A stretch of 64,000 nucleotides of DNA from Tretioscincus oriximinensis (Eukaryota > Chordata > Lepidosauria > Squamata > Gymnophthalmidae): positions 1,172,704 to 1,236,703 of the forward strand of contig JAJVDF010000016.1 of NCBI GenBank assembly GCA_022410635.1; not shown here. Direction: 5' to 3'. Below are more notes on the stretch, generated by a model. It ran no database searches. It saw only the letters and a list, made by a program, of their open reading frames with translations, and had not been told where the DNA came from. Positions within the stretch are counted from its first letter, which is position 1.

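Noticed and set aside
1..64000. Prokaryotic-type features (operons, ribosome binding sites, CRISPR)
   Set aside because: The window is intron-bearing vertebrate DNA; short regular repeats here are microsatellites without spacer structure.

Overview
The window is vertebrate nuclear DNA, most likely from a squamate reptile. It is intron-rich, with GT-AG exons of 74 to 700 bp. The repeats are lizard-like: L2 and CR1 LINEs, L2-tailed tRNA SINEs, Penelope-like elements, a DIRS tyrosine-recombinase retrotransposon, hAT and Tc1/mariner relics. The species assignment is an inference; nothing in the window fixes it. Single N bases are scattered throughout, as in a draft consensus.

One host gene fills the window: MDN1 (midasin/Rea1), the giant AAA+ ATPase that remodels pre-60S ribosomal particles in the nucleolus and nucleoplasm. 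I place 43 coding exons on the + strand from 2206 to the window end. They total about 7.9 kb (about 2,630 codons), roughly the middle half of a protein of about 5,600 residues. Reading frame and splice phase agree at every junction and there is no in-frame stop, so the gene looks intact here. The exons run from the end of AAA5 (2206-2403), through AAA6 (Walker A at 8.7 kb, Walker-B-like strand at 13.2 kb, sensor 1 and arginine finger at 16.9 kb), into the long helical linker (about 18 kb to 64 kb). The gene begins and ends outside the window.

Intron contents in order: an L2 LINE with a reverse-transcriptase ORF (1-2105); Penelope tails (3.05-3.25 kb); a mariner MITE (4084-4297); a decayed Tc1-like transposase on the minus strand (5.48-6.93 kb); purine-rich minisatellites (7.1 and 7.8-8.0 kb); several tRNA-derived SINEs (9.4-12.8 kb); an LTR with primer-binding site but no body (15610-16374). 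The 8.7-kb intron at 23286-31974 holds a structurally complete DIRS element (23408-27988) and a TIR-bearing repeat (about 28541-31112) into which a Penelope-like element has inserted with a 12-bp target duplication. The next introns hold a second, truncated DIRS-like gag fused to a Penelope tail (35.6-37.36 kb), a palindromic Penelope tail pair (38.4 kb), more SINEs (40, 44.7, 49 kb), a 66-bp tandem duplication (44.5 kb), a fold-back element (50.4 kb), two hAT-type elements (51.6 and 56.9 kb), a 60-bp Tc1 mini-MITE (52.3 kb) and a CR1 3' end (52.8 kb).

No tRNA, rRNA or CRISPR gene and no host promoter is supported. The most notable structures are the DIRS element with its internal complementary region matching both outer termini, the hammerhead-like fold in the Penelope tail, the palindromic Penelope tails, and a 44-bp identical segment in two MDN1 introns 11 kb apart.
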